Shown here one piece after another: positions 1-7,313 of a stretch of 27,625 bases of DNA (within the stretch, counting starts at the first letter, position 1; each line of letters starts with the position of its first letter). The notes beneath the pieces were generated by a model that was not told where the DNA came from, did not search any database, and saw only the letters and a list, made by a program, of their open reading frames with translations. The translations under genes were made by a program, and so were the position numbers. The DNA is taken from contig CAZMFO010000010.1 of the NCBI GenBank assembly GCA_964565615.1, positions 1 to 27,625 of the forward strand, given 5' to 3'. This DNA is from HK-STAS-PATE-36 sp964565615. GTDB taxonomy: Bacteria; Patescibacteriota; Saccharimonadia; Saccharimonadales; JAGQNJ01.

Positions 1-59
1 TAAACATAACTATTCCACATAGTAAAGTGTCCACGATGTAGTGGGTAAGTGCAATCGTG

Positions 60-88
60 TTGATATCAATTAAAATATAGTGTAGAAT
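60..88 (+). promoter_or_regulatory. rplS promoter, predicted leaderless
   Basis: TTGATA (60-65) and TAGAAT (83-88) are separated by 17 bp. The -10 ends 8 nt before the rplS ATG, so a start point at normal spacing falls on or next to the start codon. No Shine-Dalgarno sequence is visible. Bases 1-59 show no gene and nothing else recognisable. Confidence 0.75.
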
Positions 89-96
89 AGAAGCTT

Positions 97-546
97 ATGC
101 AATCAGTAATTCAGCAAATTGAAGAAAAATACAAGAAACATCAAGTTGTTGATGTCTGTTCTGGCGATACAGTGCGTGTTCATCAAAAGATTAAAGAAGG
201 CAACAAAGAACGAATTCAGGTTTTTGAAGGCTTGGTAATCCGAACAGATCGAAAAAATAGCCACACCTCAAGAATTACTGTTCGTCGGGCAAGTGGTGGC
301 ATTGGAGTAGAGAAGAGCTATCTTCTTCATTCGCCGTTAGTGGTAAAGGTAGAGGTTGTTAAAAGAAGTAAAGTGCGCAGGAATTACTTAACTTATATGC
401 GCAACTTAACAGGCAAGTCTGCCCGTTTAACAGGTGTTAACTTTGACAAAGAGTCAGTTAATAAGATTGAAGACAAGCCAGAGGAAGAACAAAAGACTGA
501 TGAAACTCAAGACTCTTCTTCAACAGATATTAAGGACAAAGAATAA
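97..546 (+). CDS. rplS: 50S ribosomal protein L19
   Basis: This is ribosomal protein L19, a large-subunit protein at the 30S-50S interface. The 149-residue product opens with the usual N-terminal helix, then the L19 core near residues 20-105: a basic SH3-like barrel with a G-D-x-V-R-V stretch, F-E-G-L-V-I near residue 44, R-x-A-S-G-G-I-G-V-E, and a K-V-R-R-N-Y-L segment. The last 30 or so residues are an acidic, low-complexity tail rich in E, D, S and T that goes beyond the roughly 115-residue bacterial core. The ATG is chosen because a good promoter lies directly upstream and the alignment begins there. An intrinsic terminator follows at once, so the gene looks monocistronic. Confidence 0.97.
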   Translation: MQSVIQQIEEKYKKHQVVDVCSGDTVRVHQKIKEGNKERIQVFEGLVIRTDRKNSHTSRITVRRASGGIGVEKSYLLHSPLVVKVEVVKRSKVRRNYLTYMRNLTGKSARLTGVNFDKESVNKIEDKPEEEQKTDETQDSSSTDIKDKE

Positions 547-567
547 ATATTGTTGATAATTAACAAT

Positions 568-592
568 AAAGGTCACTTAAGGTGGCCTTTTT
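568..592 (+). terminator. Intrinsic terminator after rplS
   Basis: A 9-bp stem (568-576 with 582-590, one G-U pair) closes a 5-nt loop. Its A-rich 5' arm and T-rich 3' arm run into a short T-run. It sits 22 nt after the rplS stop. The rnhB -10 hexamer begins only 3 nt beyond it. Confidence 0.8.
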
Positions 593-594
593 GA

Positions 595-600
595 TATTAT
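595..600 (+). promoter_or_regulatory. -10 hexamer of rnhB, predicted leaderless
   Basis: TATTAT ends 6 nt before the GTG start of rnhB, and no Shine-Dalgarno sequence is present. A -35 at 17-bp spacing would fall inside the rplS terminator stem and matches the consensus poorly. The call rests on the -10 and on the same arrangement at other genes here. Confidence 0.5.
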
Positions 601-606
601 GTAAAA

Positions 607-1173
607 GTGATTGGCATAGACGAAGTCGGTAGGGGTGCTTGGGCTGGGCCGTTATTAGTAGTCGGGGCCCGTATTAAGAGAGCGGGCAAACAACAAGTTT
701 CCTGTAGAGACTCTAAGCTTTATACTAAAGTTCAGAGGCTTGGACTTTTGCCAGAGATAGTCAAGCATTATGAATTTGGAGAAGGTTGGGTTAGCTCGTT
801 AGAAATAGATAATCTAGGGTTAAGCAATGCTATGCGACTTGGCGTAAGAAGAGCCTTGTGTGAGTTGGACGCCAGCTACCAAGAAGAAATTATCATAGAT
901 GGCAACATAAATTACTGCCAGCAGAAGTACCTGCGTGCTAGATGCTTGATTAAGGCTGATAATCTTGTAAATGAGGTAAGTGTCGCTAGTATCTATGCAA
1001 AGGTTTTGCGGGATAGATATATGGCAAAATTGAGTCCCAGTTATCAGAAGTATGGTTTTAGGACTAATGTTGGTTACGGAACTGCTCTGCATAGATTAGC
1101 TATAGCTCGTTATGGGGTTACTGACATACATCGACGATCATTCGCCCCCATTAAGGCGGTTCTTGATGAATAA
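607..1173 (+). CDS. rnhB: Ribonuclease HII
   Basis: RNase HII cleaves the RNA strand of RNA-DNA hybrids and initiates removal of single ribonucleotides from DNA. The protein begins directly with the family signature G-I-D-E-V-G-R-G, which carries the catalytic D-E pair at residues 5-6. The D-S-K segment follows near residue 35, a third acidic residue sits in I-I-D-G-N near 98, and the K-A-D...S-V-A-S-I-Y-A-K-V block with the last catalytic Asp lies near 115-135. At 188 residues it is slightly short but complete. The start is GTG, with a -10 hexamer 6 nt upstream. The 3' end overlaps the next gene by 8 nt, so the two are probably cotranscribed. Confidence 0.95.
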   Translation: MIGIDEVGRGAWAGPLLVVGARIKRAGKQQVSCRDSKLYTKVQRLGLLPEIVKHYEFGEGWVSSLEIDNLGLSNAMRLGVRRALCELDASYQEEIIIDGNINYCQQKYLRARCLIKADNLVNEVSVASIYAKVLRDRYMAKLSPSYQKYGFRTNVGYGTALHRLAIARYGVTDIHRRSFAPIKAVLDE

Positions 1174-1507
1174 TTATTTTGTCGGACACCAAGCAGAGAG
1201 GGTAGCTAGTAAACATTTAGTTAAGCTCGGGTATAAAATTATTGATATTAACTGGAAAACTAGAGTTTGCGAAATTGATATTATCGCTGAAAAAGAAGAA
1301 ACAATGTATTTTTTTGAGGTTAAGTATAGAAGTAATGCATTGCAGGGGTTGGGGTTTGATTACATTACAGCCAAGAAACTTCAACAAATGGCTTACAGTG
1401 CCGAGATGTGGGTGGTTCATAATAATTGGCAGGGTGATTATCAATTAGGGGCAATTGAAATTAGTGGACCGGATTATTCGGTGATAGAAGTCCTGACTGA
1501 CCTATAA
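1166..1507 (+). CDS. YraN/UPF0102 family endonuclease-fold protein
   Basis: This small protein of the YraN (UPF0102) family has the restriction-endonuclease-like core seen in Holliday-junction resolvase relatives. The start is the ATG overlapping the last codons of rnhB, giving 113 residues; an upstream in-frame TTG would lie deep in rnhB. Visible motifs are G-H-x-A-E-x-V-A near the start, C-E-I-D-I-I-A (metal-binding Asp) near residue 35 and F-F-E-V-K-Y-R (E-x-K) near residue 50, matching the family pattern G-E-I-D-L-I-A...F-V-E-V-K. Its role in the cell is not established; adjacency to rnhB is common in bacteria and suggests DNA maintenance. Confidence 0.88.
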   Translation: MNNYFVGHQAERVASKHLVKLGYKIIDINWKTRVCEIDIIAEKEETMYFFEVKYRSNALQGLGFDYITAKKLQQMAYSAEMWVVHNNWQGDYQLGAIEISGPDYSVIEVLTDL

Positions 1508-1579
1508 GCCACTTGTAAATGGCAAGAAATTAGCCGAGTATCCCCTGTCCTCACGTAGCCTCTGTAATACAATAGATGC

Positions 1580-2258
1580 ATGGAGGGAAAAATTAATAAG
1601 AACAAGTTTCAGTCAAGTAATTCAACAAGCTATTCCCAGACGACAGAGCTGTCTGGACTATATGTTCGAGCATGCCTATGGCAATATGGAGGCCTGTCGC
1701 CACTGTGGTGTTATGGGGCCTAAATACTACCGTATTCGCAACAAAAAAGTGTATAGCTGTAAAGATTGCGACTATCAGATAAGCCCGCTTGCACACACTA
1801 TCTTACATAAGTCATCTACCTCTCAGCGCGATTGGTTCTAAGTTATCTACTTGTTCTCTGTTTCTAAAAATGGCGTATCAGCTAAAGAAGTTGAACGGCA
1901 CACTGGCGTGATGTATAAGTCTGCATGGCGCATAGCAAAGCAAGTCCGCGCACTTATACTACGAGACGACAGGTCGCTATCTGGCGTTGTCGAAACCGAC
2001 GAAACCTATGTCGGTGGTCGCAATAAAAGCAAAGGGCCTAACTTTGCTAATAAAGAAGTTGTCTTCGGTATGGTCGAGCGTGGCAGTAGCGTAGAAGCCG
2101 AGCATGTACGATCAGCTGGTGCTTGCGTGTTGTTTCTACATATAAAAGACACTATCGAACCCGGAACTGTCGACTATAGTGACCAAGCGCAAGTGCATAA
2201 AACGCTCCACCTTATCGATACAATCACCGTCAGCTCCCGTCGATTTTTCTGGTGCTGA
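1580..2258 (+). pseudogene. IS1595/ISXO2-type transposase, broken
   Basis: This is the remains of a DDE transposase of the IS1595 (ISXO2-like) family. Three frames must be joined: N-K-N-K-F-Q from the ATG at 1580, then F-N-K-L-F-P-D-D-R-A in the next frame, then C-L-D-Y-M-F-E-H from about 1647. The zinc ribbon follows (C-x2-C-G ... C-x2-C), then H-K-S and D-W-F, then an in-frame TAA at 1839-1841. Beyond the stop the frame resumes with S-K-N-G-V-S-A-K-E and the catalytic-domain motif V-E-T-D-E-T-Y-V-G-G-R. Similarity fades near 2210 after Y-S-D-Q-A-Q-V, so the C-terminal part with the last catalytic residue is missing. Two frameshifts, a stop and a truncation make it inactive. I could not identify terminal inverted repeats. 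Confidence 0.85.
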
Positions 2259-2387
2259 TTGTTTCTGCTGGGCGGTGTGTTCGATAGCGTCCTTGAACAC
2301 TTGCTCGGCGTTATCATTTACCTCATCGTCGGGCAAGCTGTCTATAAAGGCCTGTCGTTCTTCGTCAGTGTGCGTAAGGCTCCGCAA
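2205..2387 (-). other. Reversed insert in the transposase remnant
   Basis: Transposase similarity ends near 2210 on the plus strand, and an open reading frame appears on the minus strand. Read from the ATG at 2387 it gives an acidic, hydrophilic peptide (T-D-E-E-R-Q-A-F-I-D-S-L-P-D-D-E) followed by a Gln/Lys/Ser-rich stretch. The composition resembles the tail of a real protein more than a random shadow frame, but I recognise no family. Its minus-strand frame runs on to 2136 in antisense of transposase sequence, which is probably meaningless. It is best read as a foreign fragment inserted or inverted here. Confidence 0.35.
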
Positions 2388-2643
2388 CTATATCCACTAT
2401 GCGGAAGAAGGCGATTGGCCGTATGAGCATGGTGAACTGCTAATCGTGCTCATGACCTGTCCAGACAAACAAACTCAAAATAAGCTCAACCGACAAATAT
2501 ATCGTGTGGTTGAGGAGGGCGATATGCGGGGTGAAATTATTTTCGCAACGACGACGCAAGAAGAACTAAAAGCGGCAACAACTACAAGTAAACCATGGTA
2601 CAAGATAAACGAGGATACTGAGCATAGACGTATAGGTTTGTGA
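2380..2643 (+). pseudogene. C-terminal fragment of an unrecognised, probably mobile-element protein
   Basis: About 87 codons in one frame end in TGA at 2643 and have no start of their own. The peptide runs from R-L-R-N-Y-I-H-Y-A-E-E-G through G-E-L-L-I-V-L-M-T and D-K-Q-T-Q-N-K-L-N to I-I-F-A-T-T-T-Q-E-E-L. A hydrophobic beta strand after a Gly, followed by a helix rich in Q, N and K, loosely resembles the C-terminus of replication-relaxation family proteins of plasmids and conjugative elements. That match is from memory of the fold pattern and is weak. The 5' boundary abuts the reversed segment, which points to a chimeric junction. Confidence 0.4.
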
Positions 2644-2670
2644 GTTCACGGCAGGCGTACGGTCTAGATT

Positions 2671-3042
2671 CTAAAGCTTACTGATATAGTCATGTACATT
2701 AAATGCCAGCTCTAGATTAAGCGCATCAGAGACCGTAAACCACCGCGCCTCAAGTATCTCCTCCTCTTGAATGTCGATAGCGCCCCCCGTATACGTCGCA
2801 TCAAAGATTGTGATATCATTATTCGGATCCTCTGTAGTAAAGTTATCGCGCACTCCTCCAATCAAGCAAGACACGCCCGTTTCTTCAAAAACCTCACGGG
2901 TCAGCCCAACCTGAATATCTTCGCTATCTTCAATAACACCACCCGGAAAATTCCATTTTCCGGATTCGGCAAACGGTGGCGCAATTCGAACAAGTAAAAT
3001 TTTATCTTCCTTGCGAATAATTGCAAATGCACAAATTGCCAT
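2671..3042 (-). CDS. Nudix hydrolase
   Basis: This is a 123-residue Nudix hydrolase with a perfect Nudix box, G-x5-E-x7-R-E-V-F-E-E-T-G-V, near residues 35-57. The family hydrolyses nucleoside diphosphates linked to another moiety; the substrate cannot be read from sequence. The protein is a bare Nudix fold, starting with the first strand (A-I-C-A-F-A-I-I) and ending soon after the R-W-F-T strand. It is the last gene of a six-gene minus-strand operon, 2 nt after the 481-residue gene, with its own Shine-Dalgarno sequence (AAGGAG about 10 nt before the ATG). Its place beside nucleotidyltransferases and glycosyltransferases suggests turnover or quality control of activated sugar or polyol nucleotides (inference). 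Confidence 0.9.
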   Translation of the reverse strand: MAICAFAIIRKEDKILLVRIAPPFAESGKWNFPGGVIEDSEDIQVGLTREVFEETGVSCLIGGVRDNFTTEDPNNDITIFDATYTGGAIDIQEEEILEARWFTVSDALNLELAFNVHDYISKL

Positions 3043-3044
3043 GA

Positions 3045-4490
3045 TTAATTTTCTCCTTTTAATTCAGATTCGTATTTTTGATACGGCAGTTCCGACAGAT
3101 AGTAACGACGAAAATAGTCAATGCCTTCTCTTGTGAATGTAAAATCTTGATTTAATGAATAAAGTCTTGGATCTTCAAAAAAGTCTCGCAGGAGGGCGGT
3201 GGCCATATCGATATCTAGTTTCTCGGTTAAACGAGTGATATGCTGTTCAACCCTCCGAATAGATGTATCAATATCCTCTCTATTGGAATGGGCGTAGCCA
3301 TTATTTTTCGATAGGTCATCGTGGCGCTGCTTTAAGCCCGATGCACTATCCGACCAAGTAGTCCATGCTTTTTGAGGATCACCTTCGCTTAGATATGCTG
3401 TTAGTGGCCTACTCCAATCAGTTACTAATTTCGCATCAATGGGCTGGATTATTGAACTGGCACCTTGCATTATCCCGGTGGATATATTAGTGACTGCCTT
3501 TAGGCGCTCGCCCAGTAGAGCATCACATGATCCTATGCCTGTAAAATACGGATATCCCATGCCTCCCATCTGACAATACGCTGATGTGTTGATGGCAAAG
3601 TTAGCGGCCTGAAATCGGTATCTGTCGCCCGTGTATAAATCGAGCTTATTTAAGAAATTCATCACAAGACTTAGACCCGGATAATTCGACTCTTCGTGAT
3701 CGGTTGCTCCAAATCTGCTCAATCCCTGAATGCTTGGTCCCATATTATGCGAGATTGATTCCATGTATGTCTCAAAATAATCGGGGTCAAGATGGACTAT
3801 GTCAGAGTCATTGCGAATGATGGCCACATCACTTTTCGCAGGTGATTGCTGCGCTATTGAGTAGGCTGCCATCGAAGCAACATCGTACGCCTTCCGCATT
3901 AACAAGCCCCATGGACCTCCAGTATCAAGAGTTCCTGCAACTTCTTCACTTGGCAGAATATGGTACATGTCTATGACACTTAAGCGTGTAAAGTCTTTTT
4001 TCGCTTGATGGATCGCTCTGGTTGTCGCGTCACAGAGCTTTATATTTTTTGAATTCAGTAGCTTATCCTCTAGTACATTTACCCACAGCAATATAGGAAT
4101 GTTTTCTATAGCATCACCCTGCTGTGTATTGTACATTTCTAGTGTATTATAGACATTTACTTCGTCGGAGAGCGCCGAAACTGGCATTATCACCAGCGCT
4201 GATGTGTTGACAGCAGACATACTCGTCAAACACTCATCATTTACATACAATTGTATTTCATTATAATATTTTTGCCCAAGCTGCTTCTTAATCCATTCAA
4301 AATACCATGCTCCATCGCGTAGTAAGTCAGGTCTATATCCCTCTAGTGCAGATGGAGCGATCTCGGTCTTGAGAACATCGGGGTTATTAATAATGTCATA
4401 TTTATGACCAATGTCTGACCTATACCTATCCATAGAGAAAACGGGTCTTTGAGGATCATTCTGATGGCTATGTCTTTGAAGTTCAGTCAT
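3045..4490 (-). CDS. Divergent GT-A-like protein, 481 aa
   Basis: I do not recognise a named family. Three stretches resemble GT-A glycosyltransferases. A hydrophobic strand then a helix near residues 98-123 (A-L-V-I-M-P-V-S...N-T-L-E-M-Y) is placed like the GT2 opening 'I-P-V-Y-N-E...T-L'. R-N-D-S-D-I near 226-231 could be the DxD metal site at the end of a strand. G-I-G-S-C-D-A-L-L-G-E-R-L near 318-330 recalls the acceptor/ED region. No signal peptide or membrane segment is seen, and about 90 N-terminal and 120 C-terminal residues lie outside this core. The ATG overlaps the preceding Nudix-like gene by 8 nt, implying translational coupling. A sugar-transfer role in the cassette is inference. 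Confidence 0.6.
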   Translation of the reverse strand: MTELQRHSHQNDPQRPVFSMDRYRSDIGHKYDIINNPDVLKTEIAPSALEGYRPDLLRDGAWYFEWIKKQLGQKYYNEIQLYVNDECLTSMSAVNTSALVIMPVSALSDEVNVYNTLEMYNTQQGDAIENIPILLWVNVLEDKLLNSKNIKLCDATTRAIHQAKKDFTRLSVIDMYHILPSEEVAGTLDTGGPWGLLMRKAYDVASMAAYSIAQQSPAKSDVAIIRNDSDIVHLDPDYFETYMESISHNMGPSIQGLSRFGATDHEESNYPGLSLVMNFLNKLDLYTGDRYRFQAANFAINTSAYCQMGGMGYPYFTGIGSCDALLGERLKAVTNISTGIMQGASSIIQPIDAKLVTDWSRPLTAYLSEGDPQKAWTTWSDSASGLKQRHDDLSKNNGYAHSNREDIDTSIRRVEQHITRLTEKLDIDMATALLRDFFEDPRLYSLNQDFTFTREGIDYFRRYYLSELPYQKYESELKGEN

Positions 4491-4983
4491 CGATTGCTTT
4501 ACCTAGGAGGCTTTGAAGTATATCCAAATGCTCATTAATTATGTTAATGTCGCCTAAGTCGGACACCTGAATAAATTGCACGCTATCATCAAGAGAAGTG
4601 TTCGTGTAATGCTCTAAATCTAATCTATACACGATAGCTACTTCATCGCCGCGCTGGGTAGTATAAAGTCCAATATCAACCAACTGCGGCTTCGTGGGGA
4701 TATCAATATTGAGTTTTTTTAAAATCTTGCTTACATACTCATCAAGAGACTTTGGCCCACCGGGATAAACTATAGATCCCGGTAGACAATACTGACCAGG
4801 CCAGTATTGATCTATGTCTGACCTACGACGCAACAGTACAGCTTGTCCATTTGTAATAATAAGCTCAACGACCGATGTAACTGTGACGCGAGCAATCGCA
4901 TTAAACACCTCAAGAGGGAGATTTCCTGGCTCTAAACTCGTTAAGTCTACCGAGCTAGTTGGCATTGGTGGACTCGCTTTCAT
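4483..4983 (-). CDS. Nudix-fold protein lacking the catalytic glutamates
   Basis: The fold is recognisably Nudix: a first strand (V-V-E-L-I-I), then V-L-L-R-R-R, W-P-G-Q-Y-C-L-P-G and a strand-helix where the Nudix box belongs. The box is degenerate, however. After P-G-S-I-V-Y-P-G comes a helix S-L-D-E-Y-V-S-K-I-L-K-K-L, where the invariant R-E-x-x-E-E-x-G should lie. The Mg-binding glutamates are absent, so hydrolase activity is doubtful and a nucleotide-binding or partner-binding role is more likely. Start choice is uncertain: 4983 (M-K-A-S), 4965 (M-P-T-S-S), or 5037 further inside the GT2 gene; no Shine-Dalgarno sequence decides. It overlaps both neighbours. Confidence 0.7.
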   Translation of the reverse strand: MKASPPMPTSSVDLTSLEPGNLPLEVFNAIARVTVTSVVELIITNGQAVLLRRRSDIDQYWPGQYCLPGSIVYPGGPKSLDEYVSKILKKLNIDIPTKPQLVDIGLYTTQRGDEVAIVYRLDLEHYTNTSLDDSVQFIQVSDLGDINIINEHLDILQSLLGKAIDD

Positions 4984-5968
4984 GCAAGATGTTATGTTTC
5001 GTTGTAACTTGCTGTTTCCACACTCCATTCTCATCAAGTAATTCTTTCGAGCTTTCGCGTCCGTCTCTTACTTTTTGCAAGACTTCTTTGTATGTATCGA
5101 TAAAACCATCGAAATCAATTCCTCGTGCGATGCAGGTCTCGCGCCACTCTCGATCAATCCACTGCTCAGGATATTTATTGTTTGTCCAGTCGCGAATCAT
5201 AGGTATGTATTTGGCAAGATTCGGGAAGGCCGTGGCTAGATCTTCATGCGCGAATTGGTAACGCCATTGTTGTTTATAATAATCATCCCATGTTTGCGGT
5301 GGCAAAAAACGTGCCATGTAATTTTTTGTTACACGAATAGACTTAAACCCATAATCGCGCGCTAAAATAGCCGTAAGCCAGTTGTCTTCATGCACTCGTG
5401 CGCCCGCTGGGAAACGGAGGGGTTTGCCCTCTATTAACAAATCTTTAGACCAGCCAAGATATGCGCCATGTAGCCAATACTTTTCAGGGAATGTATGACG
5501 CCGGATTGCGTTCATGCGGATCACAAGGGTCAGGTCCTTATCTTTTGGTAATGTGCCGTCAATTGGCGTATGGTGCATACTAACTACAGTAGTATCTGGC
5601 TGCTTTAATGCGTCGATTGTCCACGCAATAGACCCCGGGTCCATCTGTAAATCACCGTCTATGAGGATAAGGTATTGTCCATCTGCTACATCAATACCGT
5701 CGTTAATAGCAAACATCTTACCGGGCGTCTCGCAATGGATTACTTTTCCAGTTACGAGGCTATCCTTAAAAGCCGACTCCGAAAAGATAGACTCTGCAAC
5801 TTCATCAGATGTCCCTTTGCAACAATTTGCTATCACGATAATTTCTGTTTTCTTTCCGTATCGTATGATGTCGTTGCGAACAGATCGTAGAGTGTCTGGT
5901 AAACATGAGGCTTCGTTCTTTGTGACTGGAATTAATATTGAAACTACAGTGTCGCTATTTTTTATCAT
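4955..5968 (-). CDS. Family 2 glycosyltransferase
   Basis: This is a soluble, inverting GT-A fold glycosyltransferase of family GT2, 337 residues with no transmembrane segment. It opens with S-I-L-I-P-V-T-K-N-E and a helix T-L-R-S-V near residues 10-30. E-I-I-V-I-A-N (42-48) is the nucleotide-binding strand. The metal-binding D-G-D is at 104-106, the E-D catalytic pair at 194-195 and a Q-Q-W-R-Y-Q motif at 233-238, which corresponds to the Q/R-x-x-R-W acceptor motif of processive and related GT2 enzymes. All key residues are present, so it should be active. Donor and acceptor are unknown. It starts 2 nt after the upstream nucleotidyltransferase gene and overlaps the next gene. Confidence 0.9.
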   Translation of the reverse strand: MIKNSDTVVSILIPVTKNEASCLPDTLRSVRNDIIRYGKKTEIIVIANCCKGTSDEVAESIFSESAFKDSLVTGKVIHCETPGKMFAINDGIDVADGQYLILIDGDLQMDPGSIAWTIDALKQPDTTVVSMHHTPIDGTLPKDKDLTLVIRMNAIRRHTFPEKYWLHGAYLGWSKDLLIEGKPLRFPAGARVHEDNWLTAILARDYGFKSIRVTKNYMARFLPPQTWDDYYKQQWRYQFAHEDLATAFPNLAKYIPMIRDWTNNKYPEQWIDREWRETCIARGIDFDGFIDTYKEVLQKVRDGRESSKELLDENGVWKQQVTTKHNILHESESTNAN

Positions 5969-5970
5969 AA

Positions 5971-6675
5971 TTATTCTCTTTCTTTGTCTTGCCGTACTCG
6001 TCTTATGAGGGCGGATGTACTAATCTGGCTGTCTAGTACTTTATCAAAAAATGCGCCGTCACTTTCATCTATGATATGAAACATACTTTCGGGGTACTGA
6101 TTGCGTGTGTTCTCGCTTAAAGACTTTACGACCGTAAGATCAACTCCTGTAGATGCCACGTTATATGTTTTGTCGGAATGCCAACATGTCTCATCCTGAC
6201 AATCTCGACATGAGTTCGGACCATGTCTAGTGATGAAGTCTACCATGTCGTGCTTGCCTGCGACAGCCTGTAAGGACAGCATAGTTGCGCGAGTCTGCCA
6301 GTCCAAACTTGGCCGTATCGACCCACCACCAATAGATTTCTTAGATTTGTTTTCGGCTATTGCTTCGTTGGTATCTAGCGACAAGATAAGGCGTATTTCA
6401 TCTGACGAGGCTAAATCATAAATAGTATTTAGGTCTTCAAAATCCCCAAGCTTGTATGCTGCACCTATAATGCGCGCTTGGGTTAGACCTCGCAGATGAT
6501 TAAGGCCAAGTATGTCATATGCTCCGGCGTTAGCGACAACGAAGGCGCCGATTCTGTGCCACTCTGCAACTTTTTGTCGCGCCACCTCAGCAGTGCAACC
6601 GTCATCAAGGTTGCTTATGCGTGTTTCAGTATTTTTAGCAATAAAACGATTGGTAATTGCAGATTCAAACGCCAT
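5971..6675 (-). CDS. RfaE/TagD-like nucleotidyltransferase, second paralog
   Basis: This nucleotidyltransferase-superfamily (cytidylyltransferase/adenylyltransferase-like) protein has 234 residues. The opening strand and P-loop-like motif V-V-A-N-A-G-A-Y-D-I-L-G-L-N-H (46-60) aligns with the heptose-1-phosphate adenylyltransferase signature T-N-G-C-F-D-I-L-H-A-G-H. The HxGH element has become G-x-N-H: the second His is kept, the first is lost. The C-terminal I-S-T-S-A-L-I-R-R-V matches the usual S-T-T-x-I-I-x-R-I motif. A Cys/His insertion (H-G-P-N-S-C-x2-C-x4-C-W-H) sits in the middle. Shine-Dalgarno AAAGGA precedes the ATG. It overlaps its upstream paralog by 11 nt. Confidence 0.78.
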   Translation of the reverse strand: MAFESAITNRFIAKNTETRISNLDDGCTAEVARQKVAEWHRIGAFVVANAGAYDILGLNHLRGLTQARIIGAAYKLGDFEDLNTIYDLASSDEIRLILSLDTNEAIAENKSKKSIGGGSIRPSLDWQTRATMLSLQAVAGKHDMVDFITRHGPNSCRDCQDETCWHSDKTYNVASTGVDLTVVKSLSENTRNQYPESMFHIIDESDGAFFDKVLDSQISTSALIRRVRQDKERE

Positions 6676-7306
6676 TATTAATCCTTTTTATTATTCCTGA
6701 TGTACTTATTCTTCCACCTATATATAAATCGTCATACGACAAGTCCTCTTCGTTAATAATAACCATCTTGCTCTGCATAGCAGGATCTTCTTCCAGTCTT
6801 TTAATCGTATCCAGGCTCGTGCTTGTGGCAACAATAATATCTGGTGAAATATATTTTGCGATATCAACATTATCGTCATGTGGGCAGCGCATCCTTGAGC
6901 ATGTATCTGCACCATGCCTAATGATGGTATCCGCCAGCACCTCCTTGTTATTAAAGGATTGTTTTGCGACCACCAGACTTCGATTCTCCCATGACAATAT
7001 TGGCTTGACCACATTTCCCTTATCTTCGCAGAATGCCTTAGAATCATGCACGCGTTCGTCGCTGTCAACAGACACTATGAGCCTTGAACGATTACCTCCT
7101 AGCATTTTGTAATGATAAAGGCCAAGAAGGTGATTTATAGTGAAGATATCAAATACACCAGCAGTAAATACGATTGTATCGCCTGCTTGTCGCCACTCGT
7201 TAACTCGTCGGGATAGATCATCTATATCGCAAAATGACAGATCGGATTTTAGGATTCGACCATTAAGGCCGCTTTCGAATAATGCTTTCACCGTTGAAAA
7301 GTCCAT
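6665..7306 (-). CDS. RfaE/TagD-like nucleotidyltransferase, first paralog
   Basis: This 213-residue nucleotidyltransferase-superfamily protein is paralogous to the next gene. The signature I-V-F-T-A-G-V-F-D-I-F-T-I-N-H near residues 45-59 resembles RfaE-type enzymes, with T-x-N-H in place of HxGH; Thr at the first position is also found in CoaD-type T-x-G-H. Near the C-terminus I-S-T-S-G-I-I-K-R-I completes the active-site framework. A Cys/His insertion (H-G-A-D-T-C-x4-C-P-H) parallels that of the paralog. A longer frame opens at 7414, but the start at 7306 is chosen because a promoter -10 ends 7 nt upstream and the extra N-terminus would overlap the divergent gene. First gene of the minus-strand operon. 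Substrate unknown; polyol- or sugar-phosphate is the family norm. Confidence 0.78.
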   Translation of the reverse strand: MDFSTVKALFESGLNGRILKSDLSFCDIDDLSRRVNEWRQAGDTIVFTAGVFDIFTINHLLGLYHYKMLGGNRSRLIVSVDSDERVHDSKAFCEDKGNVVKPILSWENRSLVVAKQSFNNKEVLADTIIRHGADTCSRMRCPHDDNVDIAKYISPDIIVATSTSLDTIKRLEEDPAMQSKMVIINEEDLSYDDLYIGGRISTSGIIKRINNGV

Positions 7307-7313
7307 TTCTGCT

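Noticed and set aside
1112..1165. Longer N-terminus for the YraN-type gene
   Set aside because: It would be a 60-nt overlap with rnhB; the family alignment starts at the ATG at 1166.
1839..1841. Possible stop-codon readthrough in the transposase
   Set aside because: Two upstream frameshifts and loss of the C-terminus show decay, so recoding need not be invoked.
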